A stretch of DNA of 64,000 nucleotides from Streptomyces dysideae (GCF_001514305.1 NZ_KQ949077.1:166989-230988); one strand, 5' to 3'. Positions 24,369-33,396 are shown, numbered from the stretch's first letter. Numbers and translations are program-made. Notes: generated by a model not told the origin, from the sequence alone.

Positions 24369-25892
24369 ATGCAGACATCGCCCACCACAGGCGCAACGGT
24401 CCCGACGCAACAACCGCCCTTGCAGAAAGAGGCGATGGCCGACCCACCTCACAAGGGCCGCTTCGACGGCACATGGTGGATCTGGGCCATGGCGGGAGCG
24501 CTGTTCGTGATGTACACGGCGGTGTCGCTCCGTCTCCACCAACGGATGCTCACGAGCAGCTACGACCTGGGAATCTTCGAACAGGTCGTCCGCTCGTACG
24601 CGGAAGGACACTTGCCGGTCTCCGAAGTGAAGGGACAGGATTTTCCCGTCCTCGGGGATCACTTCTCCCCGATCCTGGCACTTGTGGCGCCTTTCTACTG
24701 GGTGTGGCGAGGCGCGGAAACGCTCCTCGTCGTGCAGGCCGCGCTCCTCGCCGTGGGCGTCGTCCCTCTGGCTCTTTGGGCGCGCCGAACCCTGGGTGGC
24801 CCGGCCGGCGCGGTGATCGGTGCCTGCTACGGGCTCTCCTGGGGAATCGCAAGTGCGGTCGGCTACGACTTCCACGAAGTGGCCTTCGCTGTTCCGCTCC
24901 TGGCGTTCTCGCTGGCCGCCCTCGGGAATGACCGGCTGACCGCCGCGGCGTGCTGGGCTCTGCCCCTGCTGTTCGTGAAGGAAGACCTCGGACTCACGGT
25001 TCTCGTCATCGGTCTCGTCATCGCCCGGCGGGGCGACCGCGGGCTCGGAATGTTCACGGCCACAGCCGGTCTCTGCGGAACGGTGCTGGCGCTGTTCGTG
25101 GTTCTGCCGGCCTTCAACCCGAGTGGGTCCTTCGCCTATTGGTCCCTGGTCGAGGACGGCTCTGGAGCGCCTGGCGTCGACGGTGGCGGTGCGGGCGGTC
25201 TGCTGGATCTGCTCCACCGGGGCACGATCGGTCTCATCACCCCCCAGGCCAAGGTGTCGACACTCCTGCTTGTGCTGGCTCCCACCGTGTTCCTGGCGAT
25301 GCGGTCCCCGCTGCTGTGGGTCGGCCTGCCGACTCTGGTGTGGCGCTTCGCGTCGAGCAACGGCCTGCACTGGGGGACCGACTTCCACTACTCGCTCGTC
25401 CTGATGCCGATCGTCTTCGCGGCCTTCATCGACGCCCTGGTGCGACGTGGGACGAGCGAGCGCAGTCTGCGCCGTTACCTCGCGGGCTCCGCCGCGATCA
25501 CCCTCGTGGTTCTTCCGAACTTTGCTTTGTTCCAACTGGTCCAGCCCGACACCTGGCGGACCGACCCTCGCGTCGCCGTCGCCCATCGTCTGATGGATAG
25601 GATCCCCGACGGCGCCACGGTCCAGGTGTCCAACGAGCTGGCACCCCAGCTCATCAACCGTACGAGCGTCAGCCTCTACGGCTCGCAGGGCAGCCGCCCC
25701 AACCCTCAGTGGATCATGGTGGATACATGGGTGCCGGACAACGCACGCGGGTGGCCGGGCGAGCCGCTGAGCGCTGAAGCAGAAGAGTGGCAGTTGGCGG
25801 AAGACCGCCGTGCGGGGTACGACCTGGTGGCGGAGCAGGACGGCTTCGTGGTGCTGCACCGCCGGGAGGCGAGGTCGCACCACCGGAGCTGA
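24369..25892 (+). CDS. DUF2079-type polytopic membrane protein
   Basis: A 507-residue membrane protein with about nine hydrophobic helices. It has the DUF2079 pattern near the N terminus: SSYDLGIFEQVV, then GDHFSPILALVAPFYW, and later GYDFHEVAFAVPLLAFSL and FVKEDLGL. The D-F-H-E and KED motifs resemble the acidic loops of GT-C glycosyltransferases, which use lipid-linked sugars. ATG 24369 is preferred, and ATG 24435 (AAAGAGG upstream) is an alternative. Position between rfbC and rfbA suggests glycan transfer or export at the membrane, by inference. Confidence 0.82.
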   Translation: MQTSPTTGATVPTQQPPLQKEAMADPPHKGRFDGTWWIWAMAGALFVMYTAVSLRLHQRMLTSSYDLGIFEQVVRSYAEGHLPVSEVKGQDFPVLGDHFSPILALVAPFYWVWRGAETLLVVQAALLAVGVVPLALWARRTLGGPAGAVIGACYGLSWGIASAVGYDFHEVAFAVPLLAFSLAALGNDRLTAAACWALPLLFVKEDLGLTVLVIGLVIARRGDRGLGMFTATAGLCGTVLALFVVLPAFNPSGSFAYWSLVEDGSGAPGVDGGGAGGLLDLLHRGTIGLITPQAKVSTLLLVLAPTVFLAMRSPLLWVGLPTLVWRFASSNGLHWGTDFHYSLVLMPIVFAAFIDALVRRGTSERSLRRYLAGSAAITLVVLPNFALFQLVQPDTWRTDPRVAVAHRLMDRIPDGATVQVSNELAPQLINRTSVSLYGSQGSRPNPQWIMVDTWVPDNARGWPGEPLSAEAEEWQLAEDRRAGYDLVAEQDGFVVLHRREARSHHRS

Positions 25893-25929
25893 TCGGCGTC
25901 AAAGGCATTCGGCAGGGCGCCTGTCCGGA

Positions 25930-26041
25930 CCGGGTCTCCGAGGCGCCGACGGTAGCCGCCGTCCACCCACGCCTTGCGCGGGGTGGGTTGGGTGGCGGCG
26001 ACCTGGTCGACCATACGAACGCCGTCAAGAGCCGCCGTCAC
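25930..26041 (-). pseudogene. transposase fragment (IS5-like)
   Basis: Reading leftward from 26041, the frame gives AALDGVRMVDQVAATQPTPRKAWVDGGYRRRLG. The W-V-D-G-G-Y-R stretch is the second-aspartate region of IS5/IS4-type DDE transposases. Only some 35 codons survive, and no terminal repeats were found. It overlaps the last codons of rfbA by four bases. Confidence 0.4.
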
Positions 26042-26982
26042 ACAGGAGCGCCCGGCCCTGTTCGCAGCAGTTCTTCGCTACGCGCTCCGCTGCCGCTCTG
26101 GGGCATGACGACGTATCGGGAGTCCTCCAGCAGCCCCAGCAGATAGTGGCCGTATCCGCTCTTGAGCAGCGGCTGGGCCAGATCCCGGAGCCGATCGTCG
26201 TCGATCAGACCGGCCCGCCAGACCGCCTCCTCGATGCAGCCGACCTTGAAGCCCTGGCGTTCCTCGATGACCCGGACGAATTCCGAGGCCTGCACCATGG
26301 AGCTGAACGTCCCGGTGTCCAGCCACGCGGTGCCCCGGTCGAGCCGGGTGACGTGCAGCGCCCCGGCCTCCAGGTAGACGCGGTTGACGTCGGTGATCTC
26401 CAACTCGCCTCTGGGACTGGGCCGCAGACCGCGGGCGATGTCCGCGACCTGGTCGTCGTAGAAGTACAGTCCGGGCACGGCGTACCGCGACTTGGGCCGG
26501 GCCGGTTTCTCCTCGATGGACAGCGCCCGGCCCAGCTCGTCGAACTCCACCACGCCGTAGGCCGAGGGGTTGGCGACCTGGTAGGCGAACACCATGGCGC
26601 CCGTCAGACCGTCGTGGCGGGCCAGCCGGGTGCCCAGGCCGCTCCCGTGGAAGATGTTGTCACCCAGAATCAGCGCGACCGTCTCGCCGTCGATGAAGTC
26701 GGCCCCCAGAACGAAGGCATGGGCAATGCCCGTCGGGCGCTCCTGTGCCATGTATTCCAGTCGCAGGCCCAGTTGGCTGCCGTCGCCGAGCAACCGGCGG
26801 AACTGGTCCTGGTCTTCGGGAGTGGTGATGACCAGAATCTCCCGGACGCCCGCCATCACCAGTGTGGAAAGCGGGTAATAGACCATGGGCTTGTCGAAGA
26901 CCGGCAGCAGCTGCTTCGACACCGAGCGGGTCAACGGCCACAGTCGGGAGCCGGTGCCTCCGGCCAACAGGATTCCACGCAT
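26038..26982 (-). CDS. rfbA: glucose-1-phosphate thymidylyltransferase
   Basis: A 314-residue nucleotidyltransferase for the first step of dTDP-L-rhamnose synthesis. The N-terminal signature [20 protein letters not shown] is followed by [17 protein letters not shown] and the [10 protein letters not shown] segment are also present. Near the C terminus the stop falls within the end of an IS fragment, and the last 25 residues ([22 protein letters not shown]) look like a nonstandard tail. The gene is separate from rfbBD and rfbC and has no nearby partner on its strand. Confidence 0.94.
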   Translation of the reverse strand: MRGILLAGGTGSRLWPLTRSVSKQLLPVFDKPMVYYPLSTLVMAGVREILVITTPEDQDQFRRLLGDGSQLGLRLEYMAQERPTGIAHAFVLGADFIDGETVALILGDNIFHGSGLGTRLARHDGLTGAMVFAYQVANPSAYGVVEFDELGRALSIEEKPARPKSRYAVPGLYFYDDQVADIARGLRPSPRGELEITDVNRVYLEAGALHVTRLDRGTAWLDTGTFSSMVQASEFVRVIEERQGFKVGCIEEAVWRAGLIDDDRLRDLAQPLLKSGYGHYLLGLLEDSRYVVMPQSGSGARSEELLRTGPGAPV

Positions 26983-27044
26983 GGCAGCACCATAGGTGAA
27001 TTGCCCATGAATAAGACCGTTTCACGCGATTCGCGCGTGTGCGA

Positions 27045-27101
27045 GCCGCGGCCGGCCGTGACGATATTGCTGGTCAGGGCACGATCGGAGCCGGCCGCGG
27101 C
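27045..27101 (-). terminator. long-loop inverted repeat after pckG
   Basis: GCCGCGGCCGGC (27045-27056) and GCCGGCCGCGGC (27090-27101) are perfect 12-base arms with a 33-base AT-richer loop. The structure lies 15 bases past the pckG stop and is its probable terminator. Confidence 0.6.
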
Positions 27102-27115
27102 GTATCGGAGGGTTC

Positions 27116-28939
27116 TTAACCCAGGCGCTGCACCAGCGCGCGGTACTGGTCCCAGAGTTCCTTCGGGGTGTGCTCGCCGAAGGTGTTGAGGTGGTCCGGG
27201 ACCAGGGCGGCCTCCTCGCGCCAGACCTCCTTGTCGACGGTGAGGAGGAAGTCCAGGTCGGAGTCAGACAGTTCGAGGCCGTTGGTGTCGAGGGCGTCCT
27301 TGGTCGGCAGGATGCCGATGGGCGTCTCGACACCCTCGGCCTTGCCCTCCAGGCGCTCGACGATCCACTTCAGGACGCGGCTGTTCTCACCGAAGCCGGG
27401 CCAGACGAACTTGCCCTCGTCGTTCTTGCGGAACCAGTTGACGTAGTAGATCTTCGGGAGCTTCGCCTGGTCCTTGTCCTTGGCCACGTCGACCCAGTGA
27501 CCCATGTAGTCGCCCATGTTGTAGCCGCAGAACGGCAGCATGGCGAACGGGTCGCGGCGCAGCTCGCCGACCTTGCCCTCGGCGGCGGCGGTCTTCTCGG
27601 AGGCCACGTTGGCGCCGAGGAAGACGCCGTGGTTCCAGTCGAAGGACTCCGTCACCAGCGGTACGGCGGAGGCGCGGCGCCCGCCGAAGAGGATCGCCGA
27701 GATCGGCACACCCTTGGGATCCTCCCACTCGGGCGCGATGATCGGGCACTGCGCGGCGGGGACCGTGAAGCGGGCGTTGGGGTGGGCGGCGGGCGTCTCG
27801 GACTTCGGCGTCCAGTCGTTGCCCTTCCAGTCCGTCAGATGGGCCGGAGTCTCCTCCGTCATGCCCTCCCACCAGATGTCGCCGTCGTCGGTGAGGGCGA
27901 CGTTCGTGAAGACCGAGTTGCCCCACAGCGTCTTCATCGCGTTGGCGTTGGTGTGCTCACCGGTGCCGGGCGCGACGCCGAAGAAGCCGGCCTCGGGGTT
28001 GATGGCGTAGAGGCGGCCGTCCTCGCCGAAGCGCATCCAGGCGATGTCGTCGCCTATCGTCTCGACGGTCCAGCCGGAGACCGTGGGCTCCAGCATGGCG
28101 AGGTTGGTCTTGCCGCAGGCGCTCGGGAAGGCCGCGGCGACGTACTTGGACTCGCCGGTCGGCGGGGTCAGCTTGAGGATCAGCATGTGCTCGGCCAGCC
28201 AGCCCTCGTCGCGGGCCATCACCGACGCGATGCGCAGGGCGTAGCACTTCTTGCCCAGCAGGGCGTTGCCGCCGTAGCCGGAGCCGTAGGACCAGATCTC
28301 GCGGGACTCCGGGAAGTGGGAGATGTACTTGGTGCTGTTGCACGGCCAGGGGACGTCCTCCTGGCCCTCCTCCAGCGGCGCTCCGAGCGTGTGCACGGCA
28401 CGCACGAAGAAACCGTCGGAGCCCAGCTCGTCCAGGACGGTCTGCCCCATCCGGGTCATCGTCCGCATGGACACGGCGACGTACGCCGAGTCGGTGATCT
28501 CGACGCCGATCGCGGAGAGGTCCGAGCCGAGGGGGCCCATGCAGAACGGGACGACGTACATCGTCCGGCCCTTCATCGAGCCGCGGAAGACGCCCTTCTC
28601 ACCAGCGAAGATCTCCCGCATCTCCGCGGGAGCCTTCCAGTGGTTGGTCGGGCCGGCGTCCTCCTCCTTCTCGGAGCAGATGAAGGTCCGGTCCTCGACG
28701 CGCGCGACGTCGGTGGGGTCGGAGGCCGCGTGGTACGAGTTGGGGCGTTTGATCGGGTCGAGCCTCTTGAAGGTGCCCTTCGCGACGAGCTCCTCGCACA
28801 GGCGCTCGTACTCGGCTTCGGAGCCGTCACACCAGACCACGTTGTCCGGCTGCGTCAGTTCGGCGATCTCGTTCACCCACGAGATCAGTTCCTGGTGGTT
28901 GGTGGGGACGACTGAGGGAGCCGCGATGTCGCGCGCCAC
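27116..28939 (-). CDS. pckG: phosphoenolpyruvate carboxykinase (GTP)
   Basis: A 607-residue GTP-dependent PEPCK that converts oxaloacetate to PEP in gluconeogenesis. Visible motifs are the kinase-1a loop [14 protein letters not shown] with the mobile cysteine, the metal-binding [10 protein letters not shown], and [19 protein letters not shown] near the C terminus, which contacts the nucleotide. GTG 28939 has TTAGGAG upstream. Length matches the family. It is divergent from the PAQR gene across a 271-base region that must hold both promoters. Confidence 0.97.
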   Translation of the reverse strand: MARDIAAPSVVPTNHQELISWVNEIAELTQPDNVVWCDGSEAEYERLCEELVAKGTFKRLDPIKRPNSYHAASDPTDVARVEDRTFICSEKEEDAGPTNHWKAPAEMREIFAGEKGVFRGSMKGRTMYVVPFCMGPLGSDLSAIGVEITDSAYVAVSMRTMTRMGQTVLDELGSDGFFVRAVHTLGAPLEEGQEDVPWPCNSTKYISHFPESREIWSYGSGYGGNALLGKKCYALRIASVMARDEGWLAEHMLILKLTPPTGESKYVAAAFPSACGKTNLAMLEPTVSGWTVETIGDDIAWMRFGEDGRLYAINPEAGFFGVAPGTGEHTNANAMKTLWGNSVFTNVALTDDGDIWWEGMTEETPAHLTDWKGNDWTPKSETPAAHPNARFTVPAAQCPIIAPEWEDPKGVPISAILFGGRRASAVPLVTESFDWNHGVFLGANVASEKTAAAEGKVGELRRDPFAMLPFCGYNMGDYMGHWVDVAKDKDQAKLPKIYYVNWFRKNDEGKFVWPGFGENSRVLKWIVERLEGKAEGVETPIGILPTKDALDTNGLELSDSDLDFLLTVDKEVWREEAALVPDHLNTFGEHTPKELWDQYRALVQRLG

Positions 28940-29192
28940 GGTTGCTCCTAAGTGAGGGATTTTGTCCTGTTATGCACCTTGTGCCCCGTGGGGGCTGCGA
29001 CCCGGATGCCGCGCCAGGTGATATTCCAGGCGCTCATCCGGTGCCGACTGCACTCATTTGATCATCCGATGCATCAGCGCATCTGTCCAGAGGGCATCAC
29101 AGATGAGCGAGGTGAGGATCGCCACGTGCCATGGACGGGCGTGAGATGATGGCCACTATCGGACCTTCATCTCGCAGGACTGATACGCAACT

Positions 29193-29204
29193 TACGGTTC
29201 CGTA
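29193..29204 (+). promoter_or_regulatory. short inverted repeat just before the PAQR gene
   Basis: TACGG-TT-CCGTA (29193-29204) ends seven bases before ATG 29211 and overlaps a TAGGTA -10-like hexamer at 29203-29208. If that is the -10, the transcript would start at or near the second ATG (29220) and be leaderless, with the repeat as operator. Confidence 0.4.
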
Positions 29205-29210
29205 GGTACG

Positions 29211-29933
29211 ATGCCCCGCATGACTGCGTCCGCCCCCGACGCGCCCACGGACACGCAGGCCGCAGGCCGCGGTCCCATCGCGCTCTCCCTGCCATATCCA
29301 GCCAAGCCCAAGCTCCGGGGCTGGCTGCATCTCGGCATGTTTCCGGCCGTACTCGTCGCGGGCCTGGTGCTCACCGCCCTCGCGGACTCGACCAGAGGCC
29401 GGATCGCATGCGGCATCTACGTCCTCACGGCATGCCTGCTGTTCGGCGTCAGCGCGCTGTACCACCGGGGCAACTGGAGCCCGCGGATGGACGGCATCCT
29501 GCGCCGCCTCGACCACGCGAACATCTTCCTGATCATCGCGGGCACCTACACACCGCTGACCATGCTGCTCCTGCCCGGAGCCAAGGGGCAGTGGCTGCTG
29601 TGGGGCATCTGGGCCGCCGCGTCGGCGGGCATCATCTTCCGGGTCTTCTGGGTCGGCGCCCCGCGCTGGCTCTACACCCCCTGCTACATCGCGATGGGCT
29701 GGGCGGCCGTCTTCTTCCTGCCGGACTTCATGCGCAGCGGCGGCATCGCGGTCCTGGTCCTGGTGATCGTCGGCGGCCTGCTCTACAGCGCGGGCGGCGT
29801 GATCTACGGGATGAAGCGACCGAACCCGTCACCGCGCTGGTTCGGCTTCCATGAGGTGTTCCACTCCCTCACGCTGGCGGCGTTCGTCGTCCACTACGTC
29901 GGGATCTCGCTGGTCGCCTACCAGCACGCGTAA
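29211..29933 (+). CDS. PAQR/hemolysin III family membrane protein
   Basis: A 240-residue protein with seven hydrophobic helices. The zinc-hydrolase-like residues of the PAQR family are visible: a serine and histidine in GVSALYHRGNW, an aspartate in LRRLDHANIFLIIAG, and the C-terminal H-x-x-x-H-type pair in GFHEVFHSLTLAAFVVHY. Bacterial members are called hemolysin III, but a cytolytic role is rarely shown. They may act as ceramidase-like lipid hydrolases. ATG 29211 and ATG 29220 are both possible. A strong terminator follows. Confidence 0.92.
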   Translation: MPRMTASAPDAPTDTQAAGRGPIALSLPYPAKPKLRGWLHLGMFPAVLVAGLVLTALADSTRGRIACGIYVLTACLLFGVSALYHRGNWSPRMDGILRRLDHANIFLIIAGTYTPLTMLLLPGAKGQWLLWGIWAAASAGIIFRVFWVGAPRWLYTPCYIAMGWAAVFFLPDFMRSGGIAVLVLVIVGGLLYSAGGVIYGMKRPNPSPRWFGFHEVFHSLTLAAFVVHYVGISLVAYQHA

Positions 29934-29951
29934 CACCCACCCCTCCTTCAC

Positions 29952-29981
29952 GGCCACGGCTTCCGAGCCGTGGCCATTTTT
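29952..29981 (+). terminator. canonical rho-independent terminator
   Basis: Perfect 10-base arms (GGCCACGGCT at 29952-29961 and its complement at 29966-29975) close a TCCG loop and are followed by ATTTTT. This is the clearest classical terminator in the window. Confidence 0.93.
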
Positions 29982-30017
29982 CGTATGCCCGCCTCCGGAG
30001 ACGGGAGGACCCAGCCA

Positions 30018-30049
30018 TTGACAGTAACCTTCTTTTGAGAGTTACTCTC
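30018..30049 (+). promoter_or_regulatory. promoter and operator of the MFS/TetR operon
   Basis: TTGACA at 30018-30023 is a consensus -35 box. The palindrome GAGAGT-T-ACTCTC (30037-30049) covers the -10 position and ends five bases before the ATG. A wider pair AGTAAC (30022-30027) and GTTACT (30041-30046) overlaps it. No ribosome site precedes the ATG, so the mRNA is probably leaderless. The TetR protein encoded at the end of the operon is the likely ligand. Confidence 0.7.
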
Positions 30050-30054
30050 ATTTC

Positions 30055-31602
30055 ATGGCTACTGTCACTCCCACTCCCAGCCCCCGTCGCTGGTGGGCTC
30101 TCGGCGCACTGGTCGCGAGCATGCTGGTGCTCGGCTTCGACCTGACGATCCTCAACGTGGCGCTGCCGACCATGGCCGAGCAGCTCGGCGCCACCACCGG
30201 TGAGCAGCAGTGGATGGCGGACGCCTACGTCGTCGTCTTCGCCGCGCTGATGCTCCCCGCCGGGCTGCTCGGCGACCGGTTCGGGCGGCGGCGGATGCTG
30301 ATCACCGGGCTCGGGATCTTCCTCGCCGGTTCGCTGATCGGGGCGCTCGCCGGGGACGTGACCGCGGTCATCGCCGCCCGCGCGGTGATGGGGGTCGGCG
30401 GGGCACTGGTGATGCCCCTCGCGCTCTCCGTTCTGCCCTCGCTCTTCGGGCCCGACGAGCGCGGCAAGGCCGTCGGCATCATCTCGGCCGCCTCCGCGCT
30501 CGGCATGCCGCTCGGCCCGATCATCGGCGGCTGGCTGCTGGACCGCTTCTGGTGGGGCTCGGTCTTCCTGGTCAACGTCCCGATGGTCGCCATCGGCGTC
30601 GCCGCCTGCGTCTTCCTGCTGCCGGAGACCCGCGACCCGTCCTCCCCCAAGGTCGACACCGTCTCCACGGCGCTCACCGCGACCGGGCTCGGCGCCCTCA
30701 TCTACGCGATCATCGAGGCGCCCGGCCGCGGCTGGGGCGACCCGCTGATCCTCGCCCTGTTCGCGGCGTCCGCTCTCCTGCTCACCGGCCTCGTCCTGCG
30801 GGAACGCCGGTCCGTCCGCCCCATGCTCGACATGTCGCTGCTCGCCCACCGCGGCTTCCTGCTCAACGCCGTCGCCGCGACCCTGGTGACGTTCATCCTG
30901 TCCGGCCTGCTGTTCGTGCTGCCGCCCTACCTCCAGGCCGTCCTGGGCCACGACGCCCTCGGCACCGGCGTACGGCTGCTGCCGATGATGGGCGGACTGA
31001 TCGTCGCCGCGCGAGGCGCGCAGCCGGTCGTCGCGCGGTTCGGGCCGCGGGCGGTGGTGACCGCGGGCCTGGTGGTCCTCGCCTTCGCCGCGCTCCTCGG
31101 CAGCCGTACGACAGCGGAGTCCGGCTACGGCTTCACCGCGCTGTGGCTGTCCGTCGCCGGCGTCGGCTTCGGCTTCTCCGTCGTCCCCGCGATGGACGGC
31201 GCCCTCGGCACCCTGCCCGCCGACCGCGCCGGCAGCGGCTCCGGGCTGCTGATGACCCTGCGCCAGGTCGGCTCCGCGATCGGCATCGCCCTGCTCGGCA
31301 GCCTCCTCGCGGGCGCCTTCCGCGACCGGCTCGACGTCACCGGGCTGCCCGCTCAGGCGGCGGACACGGCCGGGGAGTCGGTGGTCGCCGCCCACCTCGT
31401 GGGTGGGGAGACCGGCTCGGCCGATCTGCTCGCCTCCGCGAACAGCGCGTACGTCCACGGCATGGGCGTCGTCCTGCTCGTGTGCGGCGCAGCGGCGCTC
31501 GTGTCGGCGCTGCTGGCCGGGGCGTTCCTGCCGGACGCGCCCCGTGCCGAGACGTCCGAGGCCCCGGACATGGCTGTCGCGGAGGCCGATGCCCGACAAT
31601 GA
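30055..31602 (+). CDS. MFS drug exporter, DHA2 (14-helix) family
   Basis: A 515-residue exporter with about 14 membrane helices. It has the family motifs LTILNVALPTMAEQL in helix 1, LLGDRFGRRRMLITG (motif A), and ASALGMPLGPIIGGWL (antiporter motif C). It should pump a hydrophobic compound out by proton antiport. The ATG at 30055 lacks a Shine-Dalgarno and sits where a transcript from the adjacent promoter would begin. Its TGA overlaps the ATG of the TetR gene, a typical exporter-sensor operon. Confidence 0.94.
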   Translation: MATVTPTPSPRRWWALGALVASMLVLGFDLTILNVALPTMAEQLGATTGEQQWMADAYVVVFAALMLPAGLLGDRFGRRRMLITGLGIFLAGSLIGALAGDVTAVIAARAVMGVGGALVMPLALSVLPSLFGPDERGKAVGIISAASALGMPLGPIIGGWLLDRFWWGSVFLVNVPMVAIGVAACVFLLPETRDPSSPKVDTVSTALTATGLGALIYAIIEAPGRGWGDPLILALFAASALLLTGLVLRERRSVRPMLDMSLLAHRGFLLNAVAATLVTFILSGLLFVLPPYLQAVLGHDALGTGVRLLPMMGGLIVAARGAQPVVARFGPRAVVTAGLVVLAFAALLGSRTTAESGYGFTALWLSVAGVGFGFSVVPAMDGALGTLPADRAGSGSGLLMTLRQVGSAIGIALLGSLLAGAFRDRLDVTGLPAQAADTAGESVVAAHLVGGETGSADLLASANSAYVHGMGVVLLVCGAAALVSALLAGAFLPDAPRAETSEAPDMAVAEADARQ

Positions 31603-32237
31603 CGTCCATGACCCCCGCACGCACCTCTCCCCCCGCGGACCGTCCCCAGCTGGGCCTTCGTGAGCGGAAGAAGATCAAGACCCGGACGGCGATCCGCGAC
31701 GCGACGTACGCGCTGATCGAGGAGCAGGGCTACGAGGCCACCACGATCGAGCAGATCGCGGAGCGCGCCGAGGTGTCGCCGTCCACGGTCTTCCGCTACT
31801 TCCCGACGAAGGAGGACATCGTGCTCACCGACGAGTACGACCCTCTGCTGCTGGAGGAGCTGAGCGCGCGGCCCGCGGACGAGCCGTGGATGGACTCCCT
31901 GCGGCACGTCATGCGCTACGCGATCGGCGCCGCGACCACCGACGAACCCGAGGTCACCAAGCTGCGGATGCGGCTCATGGTCGAGGTGCCGGCGGTGCGC
32001 TCCCGGATGATGGAGACCATGTCCGTCACCGGCGGGCTGCTGTGCCAGGCCGTCGCCGGGCGCACCGGCCTGGCCCCGGACAGCCTGGAGGTGCGGGTCT
32101 TCTCGATGTCGCTGATCGGCGGCCTGCTGGAGGTCTCCATGTACTGGGCCGAGAACGACTTCCAGGGCGACCTCGCGGACCTCGTCGACCGCGCGATGGA
32201 GGTCATGGAGAAGGGTCTCCCGACGGAAATCCGCTGA
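31599..32237 (+). CDS. TetR-family repressor
   Basis: A 212-residue regulator. Residues 20-70 form the TetR helix-turn-helix: RKKIKTRTAIRDATYALI, then EQIAERAEVSPSTVFRYFPTKED. The C-terminal domain is the usual all-helical ligand pocket with EEVPAVRSRMME-type helices. ATG 31599 overlaps the exporter's stop by four bases, so it is translated with it. It presumably represses its own operon at the GAGAGT-T-ACTCTC palindrome. Confidence 0.94.
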   Translation: MTSMTPARTSPPADRPQLGLRERKKIKTRTAIRDATYALIEEQGYEATTIEQIAERAEVSPSTVFRYFPTKEDIVLTDEYDPLLLEELSARPADEPWMDSLRHVMRYAIGAATTDEPEVTKLRMRLMVEVPAVRSRMMETMSVTGGLLCQAVAGRTGLAPDSLEVRVFSMSLIGGLLEVSMYWAENDFQGDLADLVDRAMEVMEKGLPTEIR

Positions 32238-32270
32238 GGCCCCGCCCCGCCCCCGTGACATCCTGACCAG

Positions 32271-33002
32271 GTGAACGGACCGGAGATCCACGTCGAATTC
32301 GCGCCCGGCCTGGGACTGTTCGTCCCGCCCGGCCGCCGCACCGGCGCCACCCGCGTCAGCACCGACGGCGTCTCGACGCTCGGCCATGTCGTCGAGTCCC
32401 TCGGCGTCCCGCTGACGGAGGTCGGCGCCCTGGTCGTGGACGGCCGCGGGGTCCCGGTCTCGCACATCCCGACGGCGGGCGACTCGGTGCAGGTCCGGGC
32501 GGTCGAGCGCCCCCAGCGTGTCCCCGGCGCGCCCCTCCGCTTCCTCCTCGACGTCCACCTCGGCACGCTGGCCCGCCGCCTGCGTCTGCTCGGCGTGGAC
32601 ACGGCGTACGAGTCGACGGACATCGGCGACCCGGCGCTCGCCGCGCGCTCGGCCGCCGAGCGGCGGGTGATGCTCAGCCGCGACCGGGGGCTGCTGCGGC
32701 GGCGCGAGCTGTGGGCCGGCGCGTTCGTCTACAGCACCCGCCCCGACGAACAGCTCCGTGACGTCCTGGACCGGTTCCGCCCGGAGCTGCGCCCCTGGAC
32801 CCGTTGTACCGCCTGCAACGGGCTGCTGAAGGAGGCGACCAAGGAGGAGGTGGCGGACCAGCTGGAAGGCGGGACGCAGCGGTCGTACGACGTGTTCGCG
32901 CGGTGCACGGAGTGCGGGCGGGCGTACTGGAAGGGCGCACACCACGAACAGCTGGTGGCCATCGTGGAACGCGCCCTCGCGCTCCGCTCGGAGCGCCGTT
33001 GA
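32271..33002 (+). CDS. Mut7-C RNAse-domain protein with ubiquitin-like N terminus
   Basis: A 243-residue protein. Residues 1-80 form a MoaD/ubiquitin-like beta-grasp domain (VEFAPGLGLFVPP, then VVESLGVPLTEVGALVVDG). Residues 88-235 are a Mut7-C PIN-fold nuclease: LRFLLDVHLGTLARRLRLLG, with acidic residues in D-x-H and SRDRGLL. Two zinc-knuckle pairs follow, CTAC and CTEC, in RCTACNGLL and RCTECGRAYW. It starts at GTG 32271. The domain order matches a widespread bacterial type, thought to act on RNA. Confidence 0.9.
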   Translation: MNGPEIHVEFAPGLGLFVPPGRRTGATRVSTDGVSTLGHVVESLGVPLTEVGALVVDGRGVPVSHIPTAGDSVQVRAVERPQRVPGAPLRFLLDVHLGTLARRLRLLGVDTAYESTDIGDPALAARSAAERRVMLSRDRGLLRRRELWAGAFVYSTRPDEQLRDVLDRFRPELRPWTRCTACNGLLKEATKEEVADQLEGGTQRSYDVFARCTECGRAYWKGAHHEQLVAIVERALALRSERR

Positions 33003-33011
33003 CGGGAAGGG

Positions 33012-33097
33012 CTGTGGGGAACTGCGGGCCGTCCGTGGCTGGTCGCGCCCACGCGGCGGAGTCGCATATCGATACCGCCCCGCGCCCTGACGGGGCG
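33012..33097. repeat. dispersed Streptomyces intergenic repeat ending in a hairpin
   Basis: The run from CTGTGGGGAACTGCGGGC through GTGGCTGGTCGCGCCCACG to the CATATCGATACCGCCCCGCG segment is a sequence I recall as recurring between genes in many Streptomyces genomes. It ends in the hairpin CGCCCCG (33076-33082) / CGGGGCG (33091-33097). It lies between two convergent genes. Confidence 0.5.
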
Positions 33098-33098
33098 C

Positions 33099-33396
33099 TC
33101 AGCACATCGTTGGATCCTTCTTGCCGCAGGCCGATCCCGTCCTTGTTGCGGTCCAGCCGCAAGGGCTTCAGCCAGGTGCAGCGGGCCGCTGTCGTCGCCT
33201 TCACGCCCGGCGGGAAGGCCGTCGGCACGCAGACGTTGATCGAGCCGTAGTGCCGGTCACAGCCGGAGACGCTGACCGGGACCTTCTGCGAGGTGCGCTT
33301 CTTGCCGGGCTCCTGGACCTCGCCCTGGAGGGAGTCGGCGAAGGAGTGGACGTGGGCCGAGGCGTCTGTGAAGGCCGCCATCCAGAACAAGGCCAC
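33099..33396 (-). pseudogene. secreted excalibur-type protein gene with a one-base frameshift
   Basis: The minus-strand frame reads SADSLQGEVQEPGKK-like sequence, a Cys-rich NVCVPTAFPPGVKATTAARCTW, then LDRNKDGI. This is the start of an excalibur calcium-binding motif D-x-N-x-D-G-x-x-C. It then goes out of register, giving GLRQEG. Dropping one G of the GGCC at about 33131-33134 restores I-A-C-G-K-K-D-P-T-M-C followed by TGA at 33099-33101, two bases before a hairpin. The gene is therefore frameshifted, or the sequence has an error. The start is uncertain (GTG 33396 or ATG 33381). Confidence 0.6.

Noticed and set aside
24252..25883. 543-codon minus-strand frame opposite the DUF2079 gene
   Set aside because: Translation is His/Arg/Glu-rich without hydrophobic structure; the plus strand gives a clean membrane protein.
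27170..28915. 581-codon plus-strand frame opposite pckG
   Set aside because: Shadow frame; the minus strand encodes a fully motif-supported PEPCK.
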